Origin: Bolinopsis microptera
Taxonomy: Eukaryota > Ctenophora > Tentaculata > Lobata > Bolinopsidae
Direction of reading: 5' to 3'
NCBI RefSeq assembly: GCF_026151205.1
Contig: NC_087082.1
Location: 7,883,908 to 7,943,907, forward strand
Length of the DNA stretch: 60,000 nt
Of this stretch, positions 1-13,200 are shown one piece after another (the first letter of the stretch is position 1; the number at the start of each line of letters is the position of its first letter). The notes below the pieces were generated by a model, which saw nothing but the letters and a program-made list of their open reading frames with translations, was not told the origin of the DNA and ran no database searches. Position numbers and translations under genes: made by a program.

Positions 1-1180
1 AGTAAACGTAAAGTTTATCTAACGAGTAAGCAGTGATTTTAAACGTCCCGGTCATCATGTCACAACCTAATTGTGTACCAATTTCGATTCAGATGTAAAC
101 TACACGTCTACAATGATATGATATTGCCACAGCATTTTCACCTCATAAAGATAACGAAATCTATTGTTAAATCTAAATCAAATTTTATGAAAAATGGGGT
201 CGGCAATCGGGGGTGTTTAAGGTCAAGAAGAGTAGATAAACCAGTTCACAAATAAAATATTCCGATCAAACGAACAGTAGAAAAATATATGTACTATACC
301 CATGCGAACTGATTTGACAGCACTTTCTGGGTTAGTAGACTTCTCAACAAATTGAACCCTTGATTGTTATTCCTCGACAGCGCACCAATAACAACAATTA
401 TTTGACATAATGACCATAACTTTCGGCAGACAATCTTAGAGCGCAACTACAAATCATTAATAACAGCAATAAATATATCAGAAGTTAAACAATCAATAAA
501 TTACCGTGGACAATTCGATCAACAGTACCGGCAGTAATGATGCCAGTTTATTGTAGTTATACTTATTAAGGCATGAACCCATGAGCTCAGAGAAGAGAAC
601 TTTTGAAGCGTCATTTACCATCTATAATGGCGCGTTTCTACAGGAGACGTAATCCAATGCGAAATATAAATGACTTTTTTCGCCTTGAAAATAGATTAAA
701 AGTTTCATAATGCGCGGCGCCATCTTTATCAGTCTTGACGATTCGAAAGATTAATCTTCGTTGTGATTACTGTTTTTAGTCAGATGACATGCCAGTTAAA
801 AGCAAATATTACTGTTATAGCTAAGAGTTAAAGTTATGTATTAGTGAAAGTATTCTCTGAGATCAGCATAGCTAAATTTATCCATATTATATGCAACGAT
901 ACCAAAAATTTATTTCCAAGAAACTTAATTAAACTTAAACTAAAAACTACACAAAAAATGTTATTTTAACACACAAATATTAAAATTATAAGTTAGCTAC
1001 AGCTGCCTCGCGCAATAAAACTGATAAGGTTTATAAATCTTAACAGAATTGAGAATATTTAAAGAAAATATGCAACATTGACCATACCATGGTAATAATA
1101 TTTATGATTTATGACAAATTTATTATAAATGATTCACATTTCAATCATATCATGATCACTTCATATTTTTTGTAGTTTTA
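1..1180. other. Non-coding AT-rich left edge
   Basis: I see no coding exon, RNA gene or repeat array here on either strand. The sequence is AT-rich and stop-dense. It lies about 3 kb upstream of the first recognised Bicaudal-C coding exon and could hold regulatory DNA, but no motif supports a call. Confidence 0.4.
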
Positions 1181-1183
1181 ACT

Positions 1184-1384
1184 TGTATCACGTTGTGACC
1201 CCACAGTCGTTTCACTATGTAGAGTTTCTACGATACTGGGGGAATTAACGGGTGATACTCGTAAAATATCTGTTCCATATATTGGACCGTCGACGAGTCC
1301 AACTCGGCGCGCGTCCTGGTAGGTTGTAAACCTACAATGGGGGAACCGCGCACTTGTGCGCGGCGGGTCATACAACGTATGACA
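1184..1384. mobile_element. Hairpin-rich repeat (family B) interrupted by a family-A mini-element
   Basis: The segment starts with a CACGTTGTGACCCC-like motif, passes through TAGAGTTTCTACGATAC, and ends in a GC-rich hairpin (CGCGCACTTGTGCGCG) and a GTCATAC/GTATGAC hairpin. The same order appears uninterrupted near 22308-22396 and in part near 21648-21752 and 22000-22040. Here it is split after TGGGGGAA by a 93-bp insertion (1245-1337). Several palindromes in series suggest a non-autonomous DNA element. No transposase is visible. Confidence 0.6.
1245..1337 (-). mobile_element. Family-A mini-element, 93 bp, 8-bp target duplication
   Basis: It begins TTAACGGGTGATACTCG and ends AAACCTACAA, and is flanked on both sides by TGGGGGAA (1237-1244 and 1338-1345). 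It carries the family hallmarks: the CGTCGACG palindrome, the CGAGTTGGACTCG hairpin (as its complement), a GCGCGCG stretch and a terminal GTAGGTT/AACCTAC hairpin. The intact target is visible near 22340, where the host repeat lacks the insertion. Confidence 0.8.
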
Positions 1385-1526
1385 AGTTTTAACTCAGCTC
1401 AGCTCAAATTGGGTGTGAGCATATGAACAATGAAATAATTAAGATTTTAACCTGATACTCATCAATTCCCTTATAAAAAAGCTGCTTGGAAAAAAAAGGT
1501 ATACAACGTGTATCAATACATTTACA

Positions 1527-1615
1527 ATTGTAGGTTTATAACCTACCGGGACGCGCGCCGAGTTGGACTCGTCGACGGTATATGGAACAAATATTTTACG
1601 AGTATCACTCGTTAA
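1527..1615 (+). mobile_element. Family-A mini-element, 8-bp target duplication
   Basis: This copy runs from TTGTAGGTTTATAACC to CACTCGTTAA and is flanked by ATTTACAA on both sides. It is opposite in orientation to the copy at 1245-1337. It has no coding capacity; structure and target duplication support transposition in trans. Confidence 0.8.
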
Positions 1616-2049
1616 ATTTACAATGACGTTGCCGGTTCGACGCCAGACACGCCGCGCGCATTCTTATATTATATCATAATATTATATTGTTAATTATGTT
1701 ATTGATCATGTTTGCTTCGCTTCGAATTAAAGCTACGTAATATTAACATACACATATTTTACTGTAACTTATAATTGTATTTAAAATGAGTTTTACTCTG
1801 CATATGGCATAGTAGACATTTTATTTGGTGTAACTTTTCAGCTCATTTTTATTTCATTTCCAGGGTTGTTCGATTTGCACCTAGCACAAGTTCTTTCTGA
1901 CCGTGGTGTTTTACATATCTTGCCAAATTTGATATCTAACTGTTGTCTTCTGATATATGTAGCTTGACTTTAATGAAATAATTTTGGATCTTGTTTAGAT
2001 TATTTTCTTTGAAGAACAAATTATTGACTTTTACATACAATTTTATGTT

Positions 2050-2740
2050 GCTCTACTAATTGACATTAGATTTTTTGATGATGTGTGGTGTATGGTGCTT
2101 GCCCTCACGAGCTGAGGTTTTACAGTTAGCAGTTAAAGGTGGTATATGCTTTTTGAAACCATGAGAATTCTTCCTTATTCGGATTTTATATATTTTGGAG
2201 GTAGTTTGGAATGGAGAGTTTGAGTTACTTTTGTACGAGCTGTCACATGGTCAGCCAAGAATTGGGGATCAAACCACAAGACTAGGTCCAAGCCCCTGTA
2301 CCAGTCGAGGTTCGGCTTCTTCTGTTCTTCTTCTGTTCTTACTATTGTTCTAGGAATGCTAGAAATCGTTTTTTAAGTCGATTCATATATTTCATGGTTA
2401 GATTGAAATATTCACGAATAAGTGGGTATCTCTCAGTTTCTCCACGTAATCCACAGTTGGTAGATTTATGATTAACCCCAAGAGCCTATTTAAGGAAGTG
2501 AAGGTTACAGTTTAGAATGCTTATTTTCTTCAAGAATGATATGTGAGAAAGGCCAAGGAATTACGGGAGAAGCTTGAGGGGTTTTAGAATTTTTAATTGT
2601 TGATATGTTTTGAATAAAGATTGGGGCTCTGTATAGAGCAATCTGTTTTATTAGGCTATCAAAAAGTACGGTAAAGTAAAGACTTGTTCAAGATATTTTT
2701 GATTTACCATTTATAGTTATACATGGTGTCTTTTAGACTA
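2050..2740 (-). mobile_element. Degenerate non-LTR retrotransposon 3' region (tentative)
   Basis: Minus-strand frames contain short protein-like stretches separated by stops and frame changes. One includes ALYRAPIF, one GETERYPLIREYF followed by LKKRF, and a third LDWYRGLDLVLWF. The order resembles the region downstream of reverse transcriptase in some LINE proteins (a 'LYG.EIWG' motif followed by 'ELGRFPL'). That match is from memory of the family and is weak because the copy is heavily decayed. Confidence 0.4.
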
Positions 2741-2815
2741 TGATAAAGGATGTGCATTGCTTTTTTCTTCAGTTCATCTCTGGCAACAGAGGACAAACCG
2801 TATTTGTAGTGTCCA

Positions 2816-3100
2816 TCAGTGGCGTAACGAAGGGCCCCGCTGACCCCGCTGTGCAGGGGGGCGCCGTCTTAGGGGGGGCGCCAAATCGTCGTTTGAATGT
2901 GGGACAATTTCGAAAACTAAACTAAAGTACTAGCAAAACTGTGCGTTTTGCTCTAGATACACACTTTTTTAGAGATTTTACCGGTGTATCCTCTAGAATC
3001 ACCTAATTTGTTCAATTTTAGGGAGGGGCACCAAAAGGGGAGGGGGCGCCAACAGGGGGGCGCCTTTTCGGCGGGGGGGGGGGGGGGGGGGGGGGGCACC
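2816..3100. repeat. G-rich repeat with GGGGGGCGCCAA motifs and a poly-G tract
   Basis: The stretch starts with CAGTGGCGTAACGAAGG, a type of end seen on many non-autonomous DNA transposons, and holds repeated GGGGGCGCCAA motifs and a run of more than 20 G. Any ORF through it is low-complexity. A decayed DNA element is likely; the family is not identified. Confidence 0.45.
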
Positions 3101-3105
3101 AACAG

Positions 3106-3243
3106 GTTTGGTTTTGTCAAGATTAATTTCAATACAATCCTCGAATGAGAAGTTATGCAGTGCCTGTGTCATTTACAATGTCATGAGCCCAAATGTTTGG
3201 TTTTGTAAAGATTAATTTCAATACGATCCTCGAATGAGTAGTT
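3106..3243 (+). repeat. Direct duplication, about 48-bp unit
   Basis: The segment TTTGGTTTTGTCAAGATTAA through CCTCGAATGAGAAGTTA (about 3107-3157) recurs with few changes at about 3197-3243, separated by about 40 bp. Confidence 0.8.
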
Positions 3244-4266
3244 ACTTTTGCCGATATTTATAAACTACCCATGGCCATGACACACGAGAGTTATACATTG
3301 GTAAACAATTACAACATTTCATACAGGATAGGATGGCAAACCTCCAGCACATGCAATGGTTCTCTGCAGGATCTCCGTGTATCCCCCTGCAAGGTAACTA
3401 TTTTAATTCAACTGGTGGGTAATTTAAATTTTCTTTGTTATGAAACTAGCAAATTAAGTTAAATAAGAAACTTTCTCTGCTCATCTTTAAATTTAATGAA
3501 CCTTGAATGCGTACAACAAGGCATCTTAAAAGGTTAGAGATCATTGTCTGGCTTTATTGTAAAAGTTTGGTATTCTAGTCAAGCTTCTTGCTTTGATTAA
3601 ATTCCATATTCAGATCATTTGGATATGGAATTTGTTATATATATATAATGATGAATAAGATATAATTATTGTTACAGATTATAAATCAAACAAAACAAAT
3701 TTTTTGTCATAAAAAAATGCAGTAGGCGATAGGGTGAACTGTAGTGCACCGATTTACAGTTAGCGGTTTTTAGAAATTGTCAACAAGTTCAGCCGATCAA
3801 GTTGCACATGAAAATCAATCCAATCGGTGCCGGATCACTTTTAATCCATTCCCCGGTCAAAAATACACTTAGATTTCAACTGGGTAAGTTTTCCCAATTG
3901 AACAATCAGACAAGATGAGAATTCAAATCTTCAAAATAGCTGAATTATATCTTGATAAGGCATCTGCTAAACATGTTACGAATCATCGTCAGTAGCATAT
4001 CAACCTAAGATTAAAAATTAGTGTGACTGAAAAACCCCCGAAATTGCATCAAATAAAAATTAGTAAAAAAGCTAACTTAACGTGGAGATGCGGAAGATCA
4101 AAGGGGTTGACTGTAGATTTCAACTGTTAATCCTTAATCGCTCCACTATAATAGTGCAATGTTATCATTTTTTAAGGTAAATAAATTGCATGGTAATATT
4201 GATTGAAAGAGATGAATTTTAGATAATGAGCGATTGTTTGTGCTATAACATCTAATATCAGGAAAC

Positions 4267-7200
4267 ATGCCGCTGTTGCCCGCCCCCATACCTCGCCTCC
4301 CTCCTCAATCCATGCTCACCAGGTAAGTTTTAGAGGAGACAACATTACATGTGTCAACAACAAGTATATTTAGTACATTTATTAGTTAGTATGTATATTT
4401 CTACCTTCCTTCTGAAAGTGCAATATTAATTAAAATTACCTCAGACCTGGAATATTCACTGATAGACCATTTAAACCGGTAGTCCCTCTCGACAAGTGGA
4501 TATTTCCTGGAAACGGTAAGTTTTTCATCTTTTTATTGCTAAAATTCGGATAGTTATTTTGGGCCCGACTGAAATTATTCTATTGAAAAGGTTGTGTAAC
4601 CAAATGAATTAACAATTATTAGATCTTGATACTGAAACCCTAGTTTCGTAGATCAAGGAGTAAGAAGCGAAGTGGTAAGTTAAGGTTATGTAATAGGACT
4701 TGTGTAATAGGACTCGTGTATGTTTCACTGTTTCGTTCATGTCATATTTCGTATATTTGAAGCCAGTTTTTTATCAAATTTTTTTGTGCTTCAGAAGAGG
4801 AAATGTTCAAATATAGCAGTGGATAGTTTCAGCTTCTCAATGGACTATTGGAATGGAAAATTGCATAATTTATAATGGAATCAGTTGGTCAATTAGCTTC
4901 TACTAAACAATTAGCCACTTGCTGGAAAACTTCTTAGTCATTGTATTGATCAACAAATTCAATGTTCAAACAATATGTTTTCAATGAAACAATGTCAGTA
5001 AGCCTCATATTACATTCCTTTAATCATAAATAGAATTAGAGCTTAAACCACGATTTAGTTAACTAAAAATAAACTTGAAGAATAGAATGTTCTATAATGA
5101 TCATATACATATGTATATATAATGATATAGTAAAATCTACTTAGATATATGTATTTGTATTACGGCAATTGGTTGAATTTCGTGAGACAGGGTCAGTTTA
5201 TTATTTACCGTGTATATTAAAGTCACTATTGTGACGGTACATTAGAACTAGACAGAAACAAAAGGTGAAGGGCCTGAACGGAACCCCTCGGTTTCAGTTC
5301 CTTGTTTAACACACTTAATATTTCATTGTGCAAAAATAAGTTAAAACTTTTACTTAATTGATTCCTATCACTGAGTTATGATAGCTAAGTTGGTTAAATT
5401 TGTATGCTGATTAGTAAAAAGCTCTAAGAAATGATATTATTTTCATTAACGGATATAATATTATATACAATATAAACATTGAACAGGATTACATAACACA
5501 CATAGCATTCTAACGTTATACTTCTTTCTTTCATTTTTCGTCATTGTTCAATTAACATGCCTTCAATTATTATTCTTTACTTTATTCAAATCAAAAATAG
5601 AACTTAAATGAAAATCTTAAAGATCTAAAAACATGCCTTGTCAATACTTAAAATGTTTATATTATGAAGGAAGATGTGGTTATCATTACATATACTAGAC
5701 CACTGTCCCCTGTCTGACCAGATTGGGCATGTTTACCTATTTTCACTGCCTAAAATTCTGGCAGGGTTCCTACCTAAGAACTCCAAAATTTTACCATATT
5801 TGGTGTGGGATAACCTTACCATATATGGTGTGAAGCAGGCGAAGGAGAACACTGTCAAAACTCGCACTTTATTTTATGTGTAGTACTTGGAACGTTTGTA
5901 AATATTTGATCGTGTCGTTTGCTTATTTCGTCATTGCGTATTATCTTACTTATTATAAAATTAAATATTTCCTTAATTAATTATCTTAAATTCCCTGAAA
6001 TTCTTTAGAGTATTATCATACGGAACATCAAAATTAAGGAGTAATCGTCTTGGTGTGTAAAATGTAACAAATCTGCCCCGGACACTCGTATGTTGTGAAG
6101 CTTGGCAAATGTTGAATAATAAAATATAGGATCATGATTGGATCTGTTGACTTTTCAAGTATAAATTACTCTCGGATTACTGTTGTTTAGGACTTCATAA
6201 TAAAATTTTAGGTCTGTTAGATGCAATGATTGCATAAATTAATAAATTACGTAATTTAAGAATTAAGATTTGCGATAGCTGATTATTTACTTTCAGGAGA
6301 TGGTTCAGTTTAACAACTCCGGATACACGGACTGGAGCAGCAGGATCAAACATACTAGCTACCCTAATGGTTAGTTTTAGTACTGTTTCTCTACATCTTT
6401 CTGAGTTTACTTTTAAGAAGATATTTTAAATAAATAGATATTTTAAATAAATAGAACCTGATTGTAGAGTTAGAGAAGGGGGGAGAGGGGTCTTCTATGT
6501 ACGACTTTCTTTGAATCCGAGACTTTTTATTTTAGAGACTTTGTGTTGAGGTTAAACGTATTTCTTATCTCGTTCAGTTCTATACGTTTGTACATAAATT
6601 ATTGTTGTATCATGTTGTTCTGTAAACTGTATCCAGGTTCACAATTCTAAACAATACCTTATCTGACCATGTCACCTGATATGTCCTTATAAGGGCATCA
6701 TTCCACGTGACCATGGCCACATTTTACAGGTTTATGCATGATAGGTACAGTTAACGTCTGAATCATAACGGTGTAAGATCGTGCAAATTACACTCTTAAA
6801 CAAGGTTCCAATTTATTACCGTTCTAATGGTAATTATGTTCTGCCAGTCGTAGTAACTGTGGAATGCCATGGCCCCCTCAGTTGGTCTGTGTTACGATCA
6901 CGTGTTGGTCACATCACACATTGCATGTTGTCATGGTGATTTCGTCCTCTCCTTTCATTGGTTCGAGTCTGTCACGTGGTTTAATTACTCAAAAGTCAAA
7001 TTTGATAAGTTTAGCGCACCTTTTCGGGTACTTAGTGAAATTGACATTTGTTTGATAAAGTTTGCAAATTTGGCTGGTTTTATAATACGCTATCTATTGA
7101 GAAGGGAGAGATAAGTAAATAGTGGGGTTTAGAGGGACGCTTCACATTCCTGTGTTCCCTGATTCTGTATACGTGAGACCTGTGACAACATTGCGTGTTA

Positions 7201-10200
7201 GCCCACGTGTCAGCCCACGTGTCAGCCCACGTGTCAACTCTTCACATCCACACGTTTTGTAGCTTCTCAGTCCAAACTGTAGGAAGTCCTTTTTACATTG
7301 TCGACATTTACTTTGACTTGCTGCGTTTGCGTTATTATTCTGCTTGTTTGTGAAACCCAAATCTAAACAATCAGGACTATAAATTAATAAATTTGATAAA
7401 CCTCTGTTGAAGAGCCATTTTATATCCAGACTCTTACTATTGTAACCCGATAAAGAATAATAACAGACACTCTGAGTTTACAAAGAATTGATAAGCTACA
7501 GTAACTGCTCTCCTTTGGGCCGAACTTTTCAGTATTGTACAACGCCAAGGACTGTCGAGTGTCGAAGAGTTAGAATTTTACCTTAATTTCGCTTTAAATC
7601 GAGTTTAAAAATACTACTTATGAAAAACCGGTAAATTATAGTGATCTCGATCTTTCGGCTTCCTTCTGAGACGAAGGCTTCGGTGAAGTTTACCAATTTA
7701 CCCCACTCCAGTTTACCCCACCCCAGCTGACACGTTTTTAGCGCCTAAGTTTGCCCATATCTGAACAGTGTGACTGATAATGTAATTCTATATGACTATT
7801 TAACCCGTGAACCAGTCCTATCAGTCCTCCACTCTCCGCCATATTTTGGCGATGTTTTCTCTTTTTCTCAACAGTCGCTTTATAAATTCCATTTTTTTTC
7901 CAGCAAAGTCGAGTCGTTTTCCTAGTCTGAATGCTTTTTGTTTTCGTAAACCGATACCGTGGTTACCACATTCCTATTAAGCCACGTGACCTATATTCTG
8001 ACCTGATGTGTTGTATAGACCCTTGTTGATTGGACCATCGCTCCATGTTTAGAAGGTATAACCACATGGTTAGTGAGGTTTGCAGATGTTTGTTACACAG
8101 TATCGGGTTATGACCTCCACTTTCCCTCCTAGTCTTTGTTAGTGAGCACCCCCCGGCTGCAGCTCACTACATCTGATGTGTACTGCAGACATAGTACTGT
8201 ACTGTGTTCGTCATGTCCCTCTTAGCTGAACTACTCCTCTACTCTCCATCCTGAACGTGAGTCATGTTCAAGTCACATCAGGGTGTTTTGTTTTTTAAAT
8301 TTTATTAAACTTCAGACTTAGTACAAGTACAACTTGCATGTTTTTGGTTTGGATTATAACTATTTGGAATATTCTGTATGAACACTCCAACTCCGCAGTT
8401 GACATAACCAGGTCAAAACTAAAAAGTGGTCACTAGCCGGCTATCCAAAAGTGGTCACTAGCCGGCTAGTGACTACTTAATGGCTACTAGGCGGTCACTA
8501 GGCGGTCACTAGCCGGCTACTAGCTTCTTTGACAAATTAAGAGTGGCTACTATGCTCCCTCTGCAAGGCCTTTCAAGGCTCTCCAGGAGACCTTGGTGAA
8601 CCTTAGAGGACCTTTTGAGGACCTTTTTCTGTGGACATAACATTTCTATATTCCAGTAACCTCCCCACATAACATTTCTATATTCCAGTAACCTCCCCAC
8701 ATGTGCGTTTATTTTCATTCTTTGTTAATATATATAATTTGTCCCCGTTCTTCAGATACATTATTCAAGATGGGATCTCCTACATATCTCGAGAAGCCGA
8801 ACATTCTCAACATCTTTGACATAAAGGTCAGTCTGTCAGGTCACGTGCCATATATGTCACATGTCACGTGCTATATATATGTTGAATTATTGATGTACTT
8901 GTCATATATTACAGCTGATAACGCTACTGTTTCCAGCCCAACAGAATCACAATGAAGATGGATATTTCCTACACAGATCACTCCTTTATTATAGGTAGAG
9001 GAGGTCACAACATTCAGTCAGGTTAGTAATATAATATAATTTTCTGTCACCTTTATTAAAAACACATTCTCTCAAAGGAATAATTGTGGTTCATTCTAAT
9101 TATAAATTTTCCTCAATCACTTTCTCACAGCCTATAGTTTTAAAGTCTCTCAAAAATGTTCCGCCATATCACATTAATCCTATGAAATTTGCATGATTAC
9201 GCACAATTCCACCATCTGACGAGTGACGATCTGACGGTCAAAAATGTTAAAATATTTGTACTGGTTAGAATGTAATATAGGAATAAGAACGTCATATTTA
9301 TGATTTAGTGTCAAGTTTAATGTCCACTACTGATACTAGTAGTGTATACACTAGTAACTGAAACTAGTAGTGTATACACTAGTAACTGAAACTAGTAGTG
9401 TATACACTACTGATACTGCCTGCAATGATTGACTCTGTACTTTATTTCAGTGATGAACGAGACCAACTGCCACATTCATTTCCCTGATAGTAACCGGACT
9501 TCTTGTAAAGAAAAAAGTAATCAAGTATCACTCAGTGGAACAGAGAAAGGGGTTGAGGAGGCTAGAGTTAGAGTCAGGGTTAGTTCTCTTTCCTTCTTAA
9601 AGTAAGTTCACCTTCACTTTCCCTCTGAGAGTAAGTTCACCTTCACTTTCTTTTTCAAAGTAAGTTCACTTTCACCTTCCCTCTGAGAGTAATTTTACTT
9701 TCACTTTACTTTTCAGAGTTAGTTCGCTTTCGCTTTTCTTCTTAGAGTTAGTTCACTTTCACTTTCCTTCTCAAAGTAAGTTCACTTTCCTTCTCAAAGT
9801 AAGTTCACTTTCCTTCTCAAAGTAAGTTCACTTTCCTTTTCAAAGTAAGTTCATTTTCCCTTTTCATTTGCAAGTTCTGATTGTTAGATTTACATTTTAC
9901 AGCCTTTCTTTCGTGTGAATATACGCCGGCAAAACGATAATCCCTTTTATTCTCGGTTTGTTTGAAAGCAGTCAAACTCCTCATTAAATTAAAAGTTTTA
10001 CCTGAATAAATAATGGTCCCTAACAGAGCATGTTGCCGTGTACGATGATGGTGGAAGTATTTCCCCCGCCCTCCGGCCCCACCCACCTCGACCCACACCA
10101 CCCTAGGATACTACAAGTAGCAGCAAAGTACGGGGTTATGATCTCGTTCCGAGAGGTAAGGACTAATGAGCTAATGAGTTAATGATGTGATGAGTCTCGT

Positions 10201-13200
10201 TTTACCTTGTATATTTGTGTTTTGAAACTTACAAAATTTGGTAAGTCTCGAAATATTTTCACTATTTCGATTGATTTTAAGAGCGGCATTATAATCGATC
10301 ATTATATTCCGCTTGAATTTTTAAGGTTTTGATGTACGTGAATTCCAGATTAATCTTTTTGTAGTGAATTTGATGATTAATAATTAATTAACTATAATTA
10401 ACTCCAGCAACCCACTATGATATCGTTCATGGTTGTGGTGAAGGGCTGTCCAAAGAGACCCCAACAAGTGGCTAGTGCTTTGATAGAGATCACAGAAATC
10501 TACTGCAACACCTCCGTGGTAATTAGTAATTAGTGGTACAAATAGTGGTATTTAGTGGTTAAATACTTTTAACACCGTTATTAGCCACAGTTCATCCACA
10601 AGAAGTCTCGCTTTCTGATCTAACATAAGATGAAAGTGAAAGTGTAAATAACCCTAAAACCCTCTCAGCCGAGACTGGAATACACTGCTCAGCTGGACAT
10701 CTCCCCCCAACACCATATGTTCGTAGTGGGCAAGAACAGGTGCAATCTACAGGATATCATACGCAAGACTGGCACATTGTGAGTAGTAACTATTAGACTT
10801 AGTCACAATATTTAGTAACTTTCACATAATCATGTTTGTAGTGAACATTAATTTGAAAGCATTGAGGTTAATTTTAAAATAAAAGAATTGATGTGCTGTG
10901 AGAACTTTCAATATTACTGAAAGTATTAAAGTGAAAGTGAAAGAAAAACAATTGGTTCCAAGTCACATACTGACAGATGTATGAGGTTCCACCACAGAAA
11001 ACATTTTACTTGTCAGTAACAAATAACAGGCCGAGCCGCTACCCTGGATTTAACACATGATTTAATTTATTATAATAATTGAAATATAATTTTCAATTTT
11101 TACGTGCAACGCCCACACTACAAATCGTTTCTGCGTGTAAAGCTGTTTGAAGAGAAATTGTTAGCGGTTTTGCTTGCAAGCAAGCGTGTGCGTAACTAAG
11201 TCTTCATTTTCCGTACATTAAATTCTCAGTTCAATATAAAGCACAAACTTTTAGTAAGCTGACTTACACAGCAATCTATCGATAAAAGAAAATTTTAAAA
11301 AAATCTCTCTTTTTTGTTTCACTACAAAATGCACCGTGATAAAAGGTGCTAATATTGTAAACACTCTAACAAGCCTGCTCCTCACTCTTCACAAGCAAAA
11401 CTTTTCAATCTATTTCGAGACAAGTATAGAGGCAAGTATAAGAGAGTATATAACATGTCACGTGATAAGCTCCACCTCTCACTTTGTCCTGCTTGTTACT
11501 CTCCGCTGCACCAATGGGCTGCACTGCCTTGCAAAAATATTTAAGATATTGACAATAAATATTAAATATGTGTGTTATGGTGTTTTTAATGCTTTAAACT
11601 GAGAATTACCGGTATTTGTCGTGTAGATGTGTGAATGTGCGCCGAACAAGGCGAATTAGTGAGTATCACATGTTAACATAGTGAGTGAAAACAAGAAACC
11701 GGTTACTTAGTGATTTGGTAACTGGTTACAATATGGTAACTGGTTACAATATATTAACTTGTTTATTGAGTAACCTGTTAATGGTTCAATTTGTTACATA
11801 ATTAATTTATACCGCGAAAACGAACAAAAAACCCGCGTTACTGCGTAAAAAACAGTCCTAGCATTAAGGGATCAGATTTGCAGTAGTTTCTCCTGAACCC
11901 TAGGTGGCCCAGTACCTTCACCACAATATCTCCCTCCTCAGGATCCAGTTTCCTGACGGGACTCAAGTAACAGGTCCCAGGAGGAGTGCTGTTATGATTA
12001 CTGGGGCTTTTTATTCTGTCATCGAGGCTAAAAAACTTCTCATGGTAAGGAGTTTTCTTATTTCATTTTCAATTTGTTATTTTATTATAGCTTTCTCTGG
12101 TGCTTTACTTTAGATGATATCATTATGAACCTTTTTTCAGGAGCAACTACCTATTTTCCTGATGTTTGACGTGAAACAGGACACTGCATTTGTCAACGAT
12201 ACTCGTAATATATTCTGAATTATTCAAACATTTATTTAAAAAACATTATTTGAATGTGACTGTGCATAGACACATGGAGAATAGTCTGATAAACAAGCTT
12301 ATAAACATTAAACAAGCTGATAAACATTAAACAAGCTGATAAACATTAAACAAGCTGATAAACATTAAACAAGCTGATAAACATTAAACAAGCTTATAAA
12401 CATTAAACAAGCTTATAAACATTAAACAAGCTGATAAACATTAAACAAGCTGATAAACATTAAACAAGCTTATAAACATTAAACAAGCTGATAAACATTA
12501 AACAAGCTTATAAACATTAAACAAGCTTATAAAAATTAAACAAGCTGATACAAATGTAATGAGAACATTATCCTTGGCGTGCAGTAAAATAATATTTATG
12601 AGAATTGAGAAGAAATATCTTACTGAGCCTTGATTGTTCATATAATTGATACCAAATAAGCATCTGAACGCTCTAAAGTTAACGATCTTTTGTTTATTCA
12701 CCAATAAGATGCACTGTTCATTTCCACAGCTATGCCACATATAATACATTACTCATTGTAATATAAGTTAATAGCTTAATTAAGGATGTAAAATATATTG
12801 AGAAACAAAGCTGTGAATGTGGGCTACAGAACGGATTACGTTTCAGACATATCACCTTCAAGAGGTTTTACTTATAAAGGTAAAATGTTTAATACATTTA
12901 TATTTCCAGGTTTGTTAACGTCGATTATGGAGAAACATTCAGTGTACATCTCGATAAAACCAAAACCAAAGCAATGCTGCTGGGTAAGTCTGGGTTTCAT
13001 TATCAAATTAATAAATTATATTTTATGCCCTAATTCCTTAGACGTAAGTTCAAATTGAGGTAAAACCACCCTCTAAACGTTATAAGTTTTAAATTCACAG
13101 AGGTTTATAATCTCAGACAGTAGTTTTGAAGACGAAGGAGCGGAACACACCCAACCTCTACCTCGCAAGAAATGACCTTATCACAGAAATGGAAAACGCC

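Noticed and set aside
3371-3394. Possible 24-nt micro-exon (DLRVSPCK) upstream of Bicaudal-C
   Set aside because: It has CTCTGCAG before and GTAACT after, but its phase does not connect to the first recognised exon reading frame in a way that I can test.
6864-7114. Overlapping ORFs of 63 and 81 codons in a Bicaudal-C intron
   Set aside because: No family resemblance and no splice borders; intronic chance frames.
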